Under the pieces are notes generated by a model that saw only the letters and a program-made list of their open reading frames with translations, did not search any database and was not told the origin of the DNA. Source: Rubrivivax sp. (lineage in GTDB: Bacteria > Pseudomonadota > Gammaproteobacteria > Burkholderiales > Burkholderiaceae_C). Taken from it: DNA of 62,979 nt. The position numbers and the translations under genes are program-made. Below are positions 8,636 through 16,362 of this stretch, in pieces. Each line of letters begins with the position of its first letter. Position 1 is the first letter of the stretch. The stretch covers positions 1 to 62,979 of the forward strand of contig JAJTGU010000003.1 of the NCBI GenBank assembly GCA_021297985.1. Direction: 5' to 3'.

Positions 8636-9055
8636 ATGAGCAGAACCCACGTCTACCCGGTGAACGTCCAGTTTGGCGACTGCGACCCCGCCGGCATCGT
8701 GTTCTTCCCCAACTTCAGCCGCTGGATGGACGAAGCCTCGCTGGCCTTCTTCATGGCCTGCGGCGTGCCCCCCTGGCGTGAACTGGTGAAGACACGCGGG
8801 ATCATCGGTACGCCGCTGCTTGAGATCCACACCCGGTTCATGCGGCCCGCCACCTACGGCGAGACCCTCGAGGTGCACACCACCGTCGAGGAATGGGCCA
8901 CCAAGACCTTTCGGCACCGCCATGTGGTCAAGCGTGGCGACACGGTGCTGTGCGAAGGCACGGAAGTGCGCGCCTTCTGCATCAGGGACCCCGAACAACC
9001 CGAGCGCATCAAGGCCATACCCGTGCCTGAAGACATCCGCGCGCTCTGCCTTTGA
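8636..9055 (+). CDS. Acyl-CoA thioesterase (4-hydroxybenzoyl-CoA thioesterase family)
   Basis: A 139-residue single hotdog-fold protein. The N-terminal motif VQFGDCDPAGIVFFPNFSRWMDEA carries Asp17, the position of the catalytic aspartate in the Pseudomonas 4-hydroxybenzoyl-CoA thioesterase. The ATG at 8636 lies 13 nt after the thiolase stop and matches the family N-terminus; an in-frame upstream start inside the thiolase gene is rejected. In context it would release vanillate or 4-hydroxybenzoate from the aroyl-CoA made by the thiolase. Confidence 0.85.
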   Translation: MSRTHVYPVNVQFGDCDPAGIVFFPNFSRWMDEASLAFFMACGVPPWRELVKTRGIIGTPLLEIHTRFMRPATYGETLEVHTTVEEWATKTFRHRHVVKRGDTVLCEGTEVRAFCIRDPEQPERIKAIPVPEDIRALCL

Positions 9056-9101
9056 GCCCCCCAACGCTTCTGCGCAACCCTTTCACACCCGGAGACTTTC
9101 C

Positions 9102-10091
9102 ATGTCGCTGACCCGCCGCCAGACCTTGATGCTCGCTGCTGCCGCTGCTGCCGCCGCCCTGCCCTTGCGCGCCCGTGCGCAGGCCTTTGAACAGGCCAGG
9201 ATCCTGTACGGCTTCCCGGCCGGCAGCTCGGGCGACATCGCGGCGCGCCGCGTCGCTGAAAAGCTGGCGAACACGGCCTATGCCAAGAACGCCGCCATCG
9301 TGGAGAACCGGCCCGGTGCCGGTGGCCGCATCGCGCTGGACGGCCTGAGGGCCGCGCCGGCCGACGGCTCGGTGCTGGCAATGACGCCGTTTTCGGCCAT
9401 CGCCATCTACCCGCACGTCTACAAGAAGCTCAGCTACGACCCGGTCAACGACTTCGTCCCGGTGTCCATCGCGGCCATCATGCACCACGGCCTGGCCGTG
9501 GGCCCGGTGGTGCCCGACAGCGTGAAAGACGTGAAGGGCTTCATCGCCTGGGCCAAGGCCAACCCCGAGAAAGCCAACTATGGCTCGCCGGCGGCGGGCA
9601 GCACCCCGCACTTCCTCGGCGCGCTGCTGGGGCTGAGCCAGGGCATCGACCTCAAGCACATCCCTTACCGCGGCAGCGTGCCGGGCATCACCGACGTGGT
9701 GGGCGGCCAGCTGGCGGCGATGTTCACGCCCGCGGGCGACTTCCTGGCCAACCACCGCGCCGGCAAACTGCGCCTGCTGGCCACCTCGGGCCGCCAGCGC
9801 CTGCCGTTTGCCACCGACGTCGCCACCTTCGCCGAGCAGGGCTTCAACGAGCTGACGACCGAAGAGTGGTTCGGCTTCTATGCGCCGGCCAAGACCCCGG
9901 CCGCCGTGGTGGCCGCTGCCAACGCCGCCATCAACGCCGCGCTGCGAGACAAGAGCGTGGTCGACGGCCTGAGCGTGGTCGGATTGCTCGCCCAGGGCTC
10001 GACACAGGAAGAGATGGCACGCAGCGCACGAGCCGAAACCGAGCGCTGGGGCCCGCTGGTCAAACGCGTGGGCTTCACGGCCGAGAGCTGA
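9102..10091 (+). CDS. Bug-family (TctC) periplasmic solute-binding protein
   Basis: A 329-residue Bug receptor. A twin-arginine-like signal (RRQTLMLAAAAAAAALPLRARA) precedes the Bug core: ILYGFPAGSSGDIAARRVAEKL, VENRPGAGGRIALDGL and YKKLSYDPVNDFVPV. Family members bind small carboxylates or aromatic acids in the periplasm. No TctA/TctB membrane partners are encoded nearby, which is normal for the many orphan Bug proteins of Burkholderiales. A GGAGA ribosome site lies 6 nt before the ATG at 9102. Its place in the operon suggests it captures a hydroxycinnamate. Confidence 0.88.
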   Translation: MSLTRRQTLMLAAAAAAAALPLRARAQAFEQARILYGFPAGSSGDIAARRVAEKLANTAYAKNAAIVENRPGAGGRIALDGLRAAPADGSVLAMTPFSAIAIYPHVYKKLSYDPVNDFVPVSIAAIMHHGLAVGPVVPDSVKDVKGFIAWAKANPEKANYGSPAAGSTPHFLGALLGLSQGIDLKHIPYRGSVPGITDVVGGQLAAMFTPAGDFLANHRAGKLRLLATSGRQRLPFATDVATFAEQGFNELTTEEWFGFYAPAKTPAAVVAAANAAINAALRDKSVVDGLSVVGLLAQGSTQEEMARSARAETERWGPLVKRVGFTAES

Positions 10092-10106
10092 AAGCAGGCG
10101 CGCGCC

Positions 10107-10871
10107 ATGCAGATCGCAGGACACAGCGCCATCGTCACCGGTGGCGGTTCGGGCTTGGGTGAAGCCGTGGCGCGCGAGCTGGCCCGCCAAGGGGCGAAGG
10201 TGGCGGTGCTGGACGTCAACACCGCCGGTGCGCAGCGCGTGGCGGCCGAGATCGGCGGCCTGGCGTGCACGGCCGACATCACCGACACCCCCAGCCTCGT
10301 CGTCGCACTCGACGCCGCCGAGGCCGCCCATGGAACGGCGCGCATCGTGATGAACATCGCCGGCATCGGCACCGCCAGGCGCGTGGTGGGCAAAGACGGC
10401 AACCCGGCGCCGCTGGAAGACTTTGAACGCGTGGTGCGCGTCAACCTGCTGGGCACCTACAACGTCGTCCGCCTCACCGCTGCACGCATCGCCAGGCTGG
10501 CGCCGCTGGAAGGCGGCGAACGAGGCGTGATGGTGATGACGGCCTCGGTCGCGGCCTTCGACGGCCAGGTGGGCCAGGAAGCCTACAGCGCCAGCAAGGC
10601 CGGCATTGCGGGCATGACCTTGCCGCTGGCGCGCGACCTGGCGCAACACGGCGTGCGTGTCTGCACCATTGCACCGGGCCTGTTTGAAACACCGCTCCTC
10701 AAGGGCCTGCCCGAAGCCGTGCAACAAAGCCTGGCCGCCAGCATCCCCTTCCCGCCCCGGCTCGGTCGGCCGCAGGAGTTTGCCGAGTTGGCGGCGCACA
10801 TCGTCGCCAACGGCCACTTGAACGGCGAGGTGATTCGTCTGGACGGCGCGCTGCGGATGGCGCCGCGCTGA
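10107..10871 (+). CDS. Short-chain dehydrogenase, probable 3-hydroxyacyl-CoA dehydrogenase (HSD10-like)
   Basis: A 254-residue classical SDR. The cofactor motif TGGGSGLG is at residues 11-18. VLDVN after beta-2 indicates NAD preference. MNIAGIG stands in for NNAG, and the catalytic Ser/Tyr-x3-Lys (TASVAAF...AYSASKAG) has Tyr near 159. The protein resembles type II 3-hydroxyacyl-CoA dehydrogenase, including the loop [28 protein letters not shown]. It would oxidise the 3-hydroxyacyl-CoA formed by the hydratase and so supply the step between hydratase and thiolase. It is the last gene of the operon. Confidence 0.85.
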   Translation: MQIAGHSAIVTGGGSGLGEAVARELARQGAKVAVLDVNTAGAQRVAAEIGGLACTADITDTPSLVVALDAAEAAHGTARIVMNIAGIGTARRVVGKDGNPAPLEDFERVVRVNLLGTYNVVRLTAARIARLAPLEGGERGVMVMTASVAAFDGQVGQEAYSASKAGIAGMTLPLARDLAQHGVRVCTIAPGLFETPLLKGLPEAVQQSLAASIPFPPRLGRPQEFAELAAHIVANGHLNGEVIRLDGALRMAPR

Positions 10872-10875
10872 GTTT

Positions 10876-10903
10876 GGATCGGTCGTGGGTTCGGACCGCA
10901 TCC
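10876..10903. terminator. Hairpin after the ferulate operon
   Basis: GGAT and CGGTC pair with GACCG and ATCC (one bulged C) around a 9-nt loop, starting 5 nt after the SDR stop. There is no T-run. It lies between convergent genes and could stop transcription in either direction. Confidence 0.4.
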
Positions 10904-11088
10904 ATCGGTCTTGAGACGGGCCTTGCGTCCTGCGCGGGCGCCTCAGCTGTCAGGCGTCAGTCCCCAGTCTTGCCGCATGCGACCGCTGGCCCGCAAGGGG
11001 CCGAGCTTCGCCGATACGAACAACGGCTGGCCGCCCGAAGCGCGCATCACTTCGGCCCGGGCTGCGTCCCGGTGGATCGGTTCGGGAC

Positions 11089-12582
11089 TCACAACATGCC
11101 GTTCCGAAGGGCGAGCGCAACCGCCTCGGTGCGGCTCGAAGCCCCCAGCTTGCCCATGATCGCGGTGACATGGTGGCGAACGGTGATCGGCGACAGGCCC
11201 AGCGCCTCGCCGATGGCTCGATTCGACTTGCCCTTGCCCAGCAGCGACAGCACCTGGACTTCCCGTGCCGTCAGGGCCGTGTCGCCGGCCACACCGGGCC
11301 GGCGCGTTTGCCGGGTGTCGAACCCCAGTGCCTGCAACGCCTTCTTCAACGAGGCGTTGGCGGTTCGAAGCTGTTCGTTGGCCTGCTGGAGCTCGGCGTT
11401 GTGGAGAGCCTGCAATTCCGCTTCGCGACGTGTCTTGTCGAGTTCGAAGCGTGCAGTCAATGCGGACAGCCGGCGGGCGGCCCGATCCCGGCCCAGCCGC
11501 AGGTCGATCTCCCTCAACGCTTCGCTGGCCTCCAGTGCGCCGGACGAGTCACCAGCGGCTTTCAGGCTGAGCATCAGTTCCTCGCAGACGAGCCGCTCGT
11601 CGGCCAGCCGTCCGGTGCGCGAGACCGCTTGCTGGCATTGGCGGAGGCAGGCCACCGACTCGTCGAAAAGGCCCAGATGGCGCAAGGCCTCGCCCCGATA
11701 AGCCAGCAACTGTGTGTTCTCTCGGTCGAAGCCCGCGGCAAGCGAAGTCTTGTGCGCCCCGTCGAGGACCTGCAGCGCCTCTGAGGCCTCGTGAATCATC
11801 GCCAGAGCCACGCCGAGGGTGCCCTGGATCGGCAGCATCTGGGCGGCCAGCATGCCGCTCTGACGTGCCAGCTGCGAGGCTTGCCTGAGATGCACGATGG
11901 CGTCCTGGGGCCGGCCCAGGCGCATGTACGACCGCCCCAGGTTGTTCAGGGCCGAGACGCGGGATTCGGCCGTATGGTGCTCGGAGACGACGCTGGCGAC
12001 TCGAAGGGGCAGCAAACTCTCCAGCGGCTCGCCGAGTTGCGTTCGGACCGAGAGGAGACTGTCCAGAACCCGCCTCTCGCGGACGGGGTCTCCAAGCTGC
12101 GTGGCGAGGGTCAATGCGGCACCGAATCGAAGGAGCGACTCGTCAAGGTCATCCAGTATCAGCAGCGCGATGGCGTGATAACGGGTGCAATCGAACTCGA
12201 CATCCAGCAGCCCGTGCCGCCGGGCAAGTTCCGCTCCCTGGACCAAGTGGGCGATGGCGAGATCACCACGGTCGGTCACGATCAAGGAGTGACCGGCGAC
12301 AAAGTGCAGCCGGGGTTGGTGCTCGATGCCAACGTCGTCCTGGATGAGCGCGAGCGCTTCGACGGCCGTCGCCAAGGCGCCCTTGGCATCGGTGTGCATG
12401 GCTTTCGTTGCCCTTGCCAGGAGGCCCTCGACCTTCTGCAGCAATCGGCGTCTCAGGTCGCGAGCCCGTGCCGGGGCAGTCGCGAGTTTCCTGTCACGGA
12501 AGGGTGTACTTGGGCTCACAGGTCTGGTCCGGCCGTGCGTCTTCGCAGGGCACCCGAAGAGGAGTCGACGGAAGGCGCGCAA
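11089..12582 (-). CDS. LuxR-type transcriptional regulator with tetratricopeptide repeats
   Basis: A protein of up to 497 residues. The N-terminal and central 390 residues are helical TPR-like repeats (for example SRVSALNNLGRSYMRLGRPQDAIVHLRQA). A coiled segment follows, then a C-terminal LuxR/NarL helix-turn-helix: LTAREVQVLSLLGKGKSNRAIGEALGLSPITVRHHV, about residues 432-490. It has no receiver domain, so it is not a standard response regulator. The start is uncertain: TTG at 12582 gives the longest form, GTG at 12519 is a reasonable alternative. It is divergent from the PEP-CTERM gene at 12853, a plausible but unproven target. Confidence 0.8.
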   Translation of the reverse strand: MRAFRRLLFGCPAKTHGRTRPVSPSTPFRDRKLATAPARARDLRRRLLQKVEGLLARATKAMHTDAKGALATAVEALALIQDDVGIEHQPRLHFVAGHSLIVTDRGDLAIAHLVQGAELARRHGLLDVEFDCTRYHAIALLILDDLDESLLRFGAALTLATQLGDPVRERRVLDSLLSVRTQLGEPLESLLPLRVASVVSEHHTAESRVSALNNLGRSYMRLGRPQDAIVHLRQASQLARQSGMLAAQMLPIQGTLGVALAMIHEASEALQVLDGAHKTSLAAGFDRENTQLLAYRGEALRHLGLFDESVACLRQCQQAVSRTGRLADERLVCEELMLSLKAAGDSSGALEASEALREIDLRLGRDRAARRLSALTARFELDKTRREAELQALHNAELQQANEQLRTANASLKKALQALGFDTRQTRRPGVAGDTALTAREVQVLSLLGKGKSNRAIGEALGLSPITVRHHVTAIMGKLGASSRTEAVALALRNGML

Positions 12583-12852
12583 GCGGCAATCAAGGTGCGG
12601 AACATCACGATGACCGCAGGGCGCCCATCCAGACGACTCTATCGCGCGGTCCGTCGCCCGGCCGGCTTGAGGTCACCGGTTACAGCATTTGCTTGATGTA
12701 CGTTTGTACGATGTGAATGCCGACCGAAACCGATGAAATCATGCACGTTCACGTCTCTTCGCTTGAACCCCCGTCGCTGGCGGATGCCTGTCAGCAACAT
12801 GAGCGTCTGGAGCCCGTCGAACGGAGCTCCAACCCAACTGAAAGGAATTCGC

Positions 12853-13503
12853 ATGAAGCTTCGTGCTCTGTTGTCGGCCTGTGCCCTGGCCGTCTCGCTG
12901 CCTTCGTTTGCTCAGAACACCGGCGTGGTTTCGATTGAACCCACCTTGACGAGCATGTCCGGCATTGGCGTCTTCATCAAGGGCGGCAGCGAGCCGGGTG
13001 ACTCTGTGCTTGCACCGACCACCCTGTCGGTGGCCGCCGGTGATCGCCTGGAGTTCAACTACTTCTATGCCGACACGTCAGTCGCGCCGCAGTACAGCTT
13101 CCTGGGCGTGTACGGCGACAGCGGTGTGGTGGTGGCGGTGGACAGCAGCATTGCCGCCTCCCTCGTCGGACGCACCTGGGAGTCCATCTTCACCAGTCCC
13201 AGCTTCAGCGAGGCCACGGTCTTCTCCACCCTTGCCAGCTTCGCCAACGCCGATCCTGCCGACGACGACTTCCAGGGCGTCCTGGCCCTGGGCACTTATC
13301 TCGGCGGCTTGAGTGTGGATGTCAACGGCGCGCCGCGGGAACTGTTCGCGCCGCTGGGCACCGAATCGGTGCTTCTGAACTTCTCACAGGCCGTCGTCAA
13401 CGGCAGGGCCATCCTTCAGCCCGTGCCCGAGCCTTCGACCTGGATGCTCGCCGCCCTGGGGGGCATCGCCATCATGTCGGTCGTTCGTCGGCGCCGTCGC
13501 TGA
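12853..13503 (+). CDS. PEP-CTERM sorted secreted protein (1)
   Basis: A 216-residue exported protein. The signal peptide is at residues 1-21 (cleavage after SFA). The C-terminal sorting tag is VPEPSTWML, a hydrophobic helix and VVRRRRR. Exosortase cuts this tag and the protein is released to the surface or matrix. The mature part is acidic, beta-rich and Cys-free, with no further domain that I recognise. The ATG at 12853 is preceded by AAAGGA; upstream in-frame starts are rejected because the signal peptide begins here. Exosortase itself is not in the window. Confidence 0.85.
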   Translation: MKLRALLSACALAVSLPSFAQNTGVVSIEPTLTSMSGIGVFIKGGSEPGDSVLAPTTLSVAAGDRLEFNYFYADTSVAPQYSFLGVYGDSGVVVAVDSSIAASLVGRTWESIFTSPSFSEATVFSTLASFANADPADDDFQGVLALGTYLGGLSVDVNGAPRELFAPLGTESVLLNFSQAVVNGRAILQPVPEPSTWMLAALGGIAIMSVVRRRRR

Positions 13504-13513
13504 GGAGCGGCAC

Positions 13514-13533
13514 CCTGGGGCGTCGGCCCCAGG
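13514..13533 (+). terminator. Hairpin terminator after PEP-CTERM gene 1
   Basis: A perfect 8-bp stem CCTGGGGC / GCCCCAGG with a GTCG loop, 10 nt after the stop codon. No T-run follows. Confidence 0.6.
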
Positions 13534-13765
13534 CTGTGCGTGGTTCGGGTCGGCATCCGGGTCGGCAGTCTCGGTGTGACCCAACACCCCTCCCGGCGCG
13601 CAAAGGCCTTGGACACCCCGGTGGGCCAGGGGCTCTTCAACGCCGGTGCCACCTCGCCGGCGCGAGGGCCAAAGGTGATGCGGCATCCACACACTGCGGC
13701 CCGCAGGCGTCACGCCGTTCACGCTCGCCGGGCCCACAGCGCTGCAACAAGCTGATACAGTCCGC

Positions 13766-13851
13766 CGCTGAGGGCAAACTGGTCGAAAGGCCGGGACGCA
13801 AAGCCTCCGGCCTACAGCACCAGCGGTGCCACGGTAGCGGGGTTGCCAGCG
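13766..13851 (+). ncRNA. Cyclic di-GMP-I riboswitch (GEMM)
   Basis: The aptamer carries the invariant GEMM-I blocks in order. These are AGGGCAAAC at 13771-13779; a 6-bp hairpin closed by a GAAA tetraloop at 13779-13794; GGGACGCAAAGCCTCCGGCC at 13793-13812; and GGTAGCGGGGTTGCC at 13833-13847. The outer helix closes through CGCTG and CAGCG. Order and wording match the Vibrio cholerae Vc2 aptamer closely. It lies 108 nt upstream of the start of a secreted subtilisin-like lipoprotein and would tie that protein's expression to c-di-GMP. Whether binding turns expression on or off cannot be read from the sequence. Confidence 0.93.
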
Positions 13852-13852
13852 C

Positions 13853-13896
13853 GGCCACGCCAGTGGCCGGGCACTGCGGCACCGGTGGTGCCCGCA
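13853..13896 (+). promoter_or_regulatory. Leader hairpins, probable riboswitch expression platform
   Basis: Two stable stems follow the aptamer at once: GGCCAC-GCCA-GTGGCC (13853-13868) and TGC-GGCACC-GGT-GGTGCC-(C)-GCA (13875-13896, one bulged C). The second could act as a terminator despite lacking a T-run. Between here and the start codon at 13960 I see no further strong structure. The whole 456-nt stretch 13504-13959 holds the upstream terminator, riboswitch, these stems and a GAGAG ribosome site. Confidence 0.5.
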
Positions 13897-13959
13897 ACGC
13901 ACGCTGTCCTGTCAGGCCCTCGTCCCGTGCATTCCGCACCTGCAACGGCAACGAGAGCG

Positions 13960-16095
13960 ATGGCCCTGACACCCAGCCCCTTCTCCGCATCCTTCCCAAA
14001 TCGCCTGCGCGCTGCAGCGCCGCTGTGCGCCGTGGTGTTGCTGCTGGCCGCCTGCGGCGGTGGCGAGCCCCCCGCCAACGACCCGGCGACCACGGCCGAG
14101 CTTCTTCCGGGGGCTGCGCCTACCCCCGACGCGCGCCGCTTCACGCTCTGGCAGCCCGGCCAGGAGGCTGCCGTGCGCGCCGAGCAAGGCGCCCTGCTGG
14201 GTGATGCGAGCGGCGACACCGTGCGCCTCGTCGTGAGCCTGAACCCGGCGGCCGTGCAGGCGCTGGACCGTGCCACGCTCTTGGGCCAAGGCAGCGGCGA
14301 GGCCGGCGACGCCGCCGCGCAGCGTGCGGGCCAACTGGCGGCCAAGGCCGCGGCGGTGGCGACTGCCGCCGATGCGCTGATGGCCCGCTCGGTGCGCGCC
14401 GCCGCACCCGGTGCCGTGCTGCGCCAGCAGTTTGCGCACGCGCTCGAGGGCCTCGTGCTCGACGTGCCCATCGGCCAGGCCCAGGCCGTCGCCGATGCCC
14501 TGGCGCGCGACACCGCGGTCGACGCCGTCGAGCTCGACCGCCCGATCACCCTGGACCAGAGCAGCCCGGTGCGCGCGCTGGACAGCCGCGCCTGGGGCGT
14601 GGACCGCATCGACCAGCGCGCGCGCAGCTTCGACGGCGCCTTCCGCCACAGCCGCAACGGCCAGGGGGTGACGGTGCACGTGGTCGACACCGGCGTCAGC
14701 CCGCACGCGCAGTACGGCACGCGGCTGCGCAGCGGCTTCAGCGCCATCGCCGACGGCCAGGGCACGCGCGACTGCCACGGCCACGGCACGCACGTGGCCG
14801 GCACGGCCGCCGGCAGCACGCTGGGCGTGGCACCCGGCGCCAGCGTGGTGCCGGTGCGCGTGCTGGACTGCCGCGGCAGCGGCTCGGGCACGCAGCTGCT
14901 CGCCGGGCTGGACTGGATCGCGGCCAACGGCACGCGCCCGGGCGTCGTCAACATGAGCCTCGGCGGCAGCGCCTTCCCGGCGCTCGACGCGGCGGCGCAG
15001 CGGCTGGCCTCCACCGGCTTCACGGTGGTGGTGGCAGCGGGCAACAGCAACACCGACGCCTGCACGCAGTCGCCGGCTCGCGCCGCCGGGCTGGTGGCGG
15101 TGGCCGCCAGCGACACGGCCGACGCCAAGGCCTCGTTCTCGAACACCGGCACCTGCGTCGCGCTGTGGGCGCCGGGCACGGCCATCGGCTCGGCCGGCAT
15201 CGCCTCGAACACGGCCGTGGTGGCCATGAGCGGCACCTCGATGGCCGCCCCGCACGCGGCCGGCGCCGCGGCCTTGCTGCTGCAGGCCCAGCCCACCGCC
15301 ACCGCGGCCCAGGTGCGGGCCCGCCTGCTGCAGGACGCCACGCCCAGCCTGGTGCTGGGCGCGCCGGGCAACACCACGCGCGCGCTGCTGCACGCCAGCG
15401 ACGGCGCCGCTGCGCCGCTGCCCCCCAATGTGGCGATTCGCCCGTCGGCCATCACCATGGCCACGAGCGTGCCGCTGCCGGGCCTGTGGGCGGCCAGCGC
15501 CTCGGTGCTGGTGGTCAACGCGCAAAACGCAGCCGTGGCCGGCGCGCGGGTGGCCGGGCGCTTCTCGAACATGACCGCCGAGCTTGCCTGCACCACCGCC
15601 GCCAACGGCCGCTGCACGCTGGCCAGCAGCGCCGCGCCGTGGGGCGGCACGGCGACCCTCGGCTTCGCGGTCACCCGCGTGACGGGCCCGCAGATGGCCG
15701 ATGCCGGCAGCGGCGTGCGCAGCGCCCAGGTGGCCCAGCCCGCGGCCCCGGTGGCCAGCGTGTCGGCGCTGACCGGCAACATGGTGCGACCGTCGCCCAG
15801 CTCGACGCAGTGGACGCCGCAGTTCACCGTGGCACTGGCCGACACCCAGCGCGCCCCGGTGGCCGGCGCCTTGGTACAGGCGCAGATGCGCGTCCACAGC
15901 GGCGCCCGGGTCGTCGGGCTGGCGACGCTGGCCTGCCAGACGGCCGCCAACGGCCAGTGCCAGCTGTCCTTGGGCGCCGGTGCGCTCGGCAGCGCGCACA
16001 CCGGCGCAGTGCTCGAGGTGAAGGCGGTGTCGCGCAGCTTCCTGGTCTACAGGGCCGGCACGCTGACACAAGCCTCGGTGGGCGTGGTGCGCTGA
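13960..16095 (+). CDS. Secreted S8 (subtilisin/proteinase K-like) serine protease lipoprotein
   Basis: A 711-residue exported protease. The signal peptide ends in a lipobox (LLAACGGG, Cys near residue 31), so it is probably anchored in the outer membrane. A propeptide-like region (about 85-200) precedes the peptidase domain. The catalytic triad is Asp243 (VVDTGVS), His275 (HGHGTHVAG) and Ser427 (SGTSMAAPHAAG), with the oxyanion Asn in VVAAGNSN. After about residue 480 come two immunoglobulin-like repeats with Cys pairs (LACTTAANGRCTL and LACQTAANGQCQL). An upstream in-frame start would fall inside the riboswitch; the ATG at 13960 begins a normal signal peptide. Confidence 0.9.
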   Translation: MALTPSPFSASFPNRLRAAAPLCAVVLLLAACGGGEPPANDPATTAELLPGAAPTPDARRFTLWQPGQEAAVRAEQGALLGDASGDTVRLVVSLNPAAVQALDRATLLGQGSGEAGDAAAQRAGQLAAKAAAVATAADALMARSVRAAAPGAVLRQQFAHALEGLVLDVPIGQAQAVADALARDTAVDAVELDRPITLDQSSPVRALDSRAWGVDRIDQRARSFDGAFRHSRNGQGVTVHVVDTGVSPHAQYGTRLRSGFSAIADGQGTRDCHGHGTHVAGTAAGSTLGVAPGASVVPVRVLDCRGSGSGTQLLAGLDWIAANGTRPGVVNMSLGGSAFPALDAAAQRLASTGFTVVVAAGNSNTDACTQSPARAAGLVAVAASDTADAKASFSNTGTCVALWAPGTAIGSAGIASNTAVVAMSGTSMAAPHAAGAAALLLQAQPTATAAQVRARLLQDATPSLVLGAPGNTTRALLHASDGAAAPLPPNVAIRPSAITMATSVPLPGLWAASASVLVVNAQNAAVAGARVAGRFSNMTAELACTTAANGRCTLASSAAPWGGTATLGFAVTRVTGPQMADAGSGVRSAQVAQPAAPVASVSALTGNMVRPSPSSTQWTPQFTVALADTQRAPVAGALVQAQMRVHSGARVVGLATLACQTAANGQCQLSLGAGALGSAHTGAVLEVKAVSRSFLVYRAGTLTQASVGVVR

Positions 16096-16100
16096 CGGCC

Positions 16101-16126
16101 CCGGCCCCGGCGCAACCCGGGGCCGG
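16101..16126 (+). terminator. Hairpin terminator after the S8 protease gene
   Basis: A perfect 10-bp GC stem, CCGGCCCCGG / CCGGGGCCGG, with a 6-nt loop, starting 5 nt after the stop codon. No T-run follows. Confidence 0.65.
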
Positions 16127-16325
16127 CAGCCCCAAGGCGCTTGGATCGCAGGCGGTGCGCGCTTGGCGCGCCCTGCGTCGTGCCCATGCCGCCCCGCCGC
16201 GTGCCGCTCGCCACGCGGATGGGCAACACCCCCGTGGTACTGCCGGCCAGGCATCAGAGCACCGGACTGCGCACCCTCGTGCGGGGCATCGTGCCGCCGC
16301 TGTTGGGGTTGGCCGCTCGACGGTC

Positions 16326-16346
16326 CGGCCGCTGGCGCGCCGGCCG
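16326..16346 (-). terminator. Possible terminator after the alpha-amylase gene
   Basis: CGGCCG repeats on both sides of a 9-nt loop, 17 nt downstream of the amylase stop on the minus strand. The 6-bp stem is weak evidence by itself. Confidence 0.3.
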
Positions 16347-16362
16347 CGACATCACCGCCCGA

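Noticed and set aside
8820..9101. A longer form of the Bug protein starting at 8820.
   Set aside because: It would overlap most of the thioesterase gene; the ATG at 9102 has a ribosome site and starts the signal peptide.
12677..12694. A sigma-54-like element (CCGG...TTTGCT) before PEP-CTERM gene 1.
   Set aside because: The GG to GC distance is 11 nt, not 10; sigma-54 promoters do not tolerate this.
13843..13959. N-terminal extension of the S8 protease starting at 13843.
   Set aside because: This start would lie within the riboswitch aptamer and would put 39 residues before a normal lipoprotein signal peptide.
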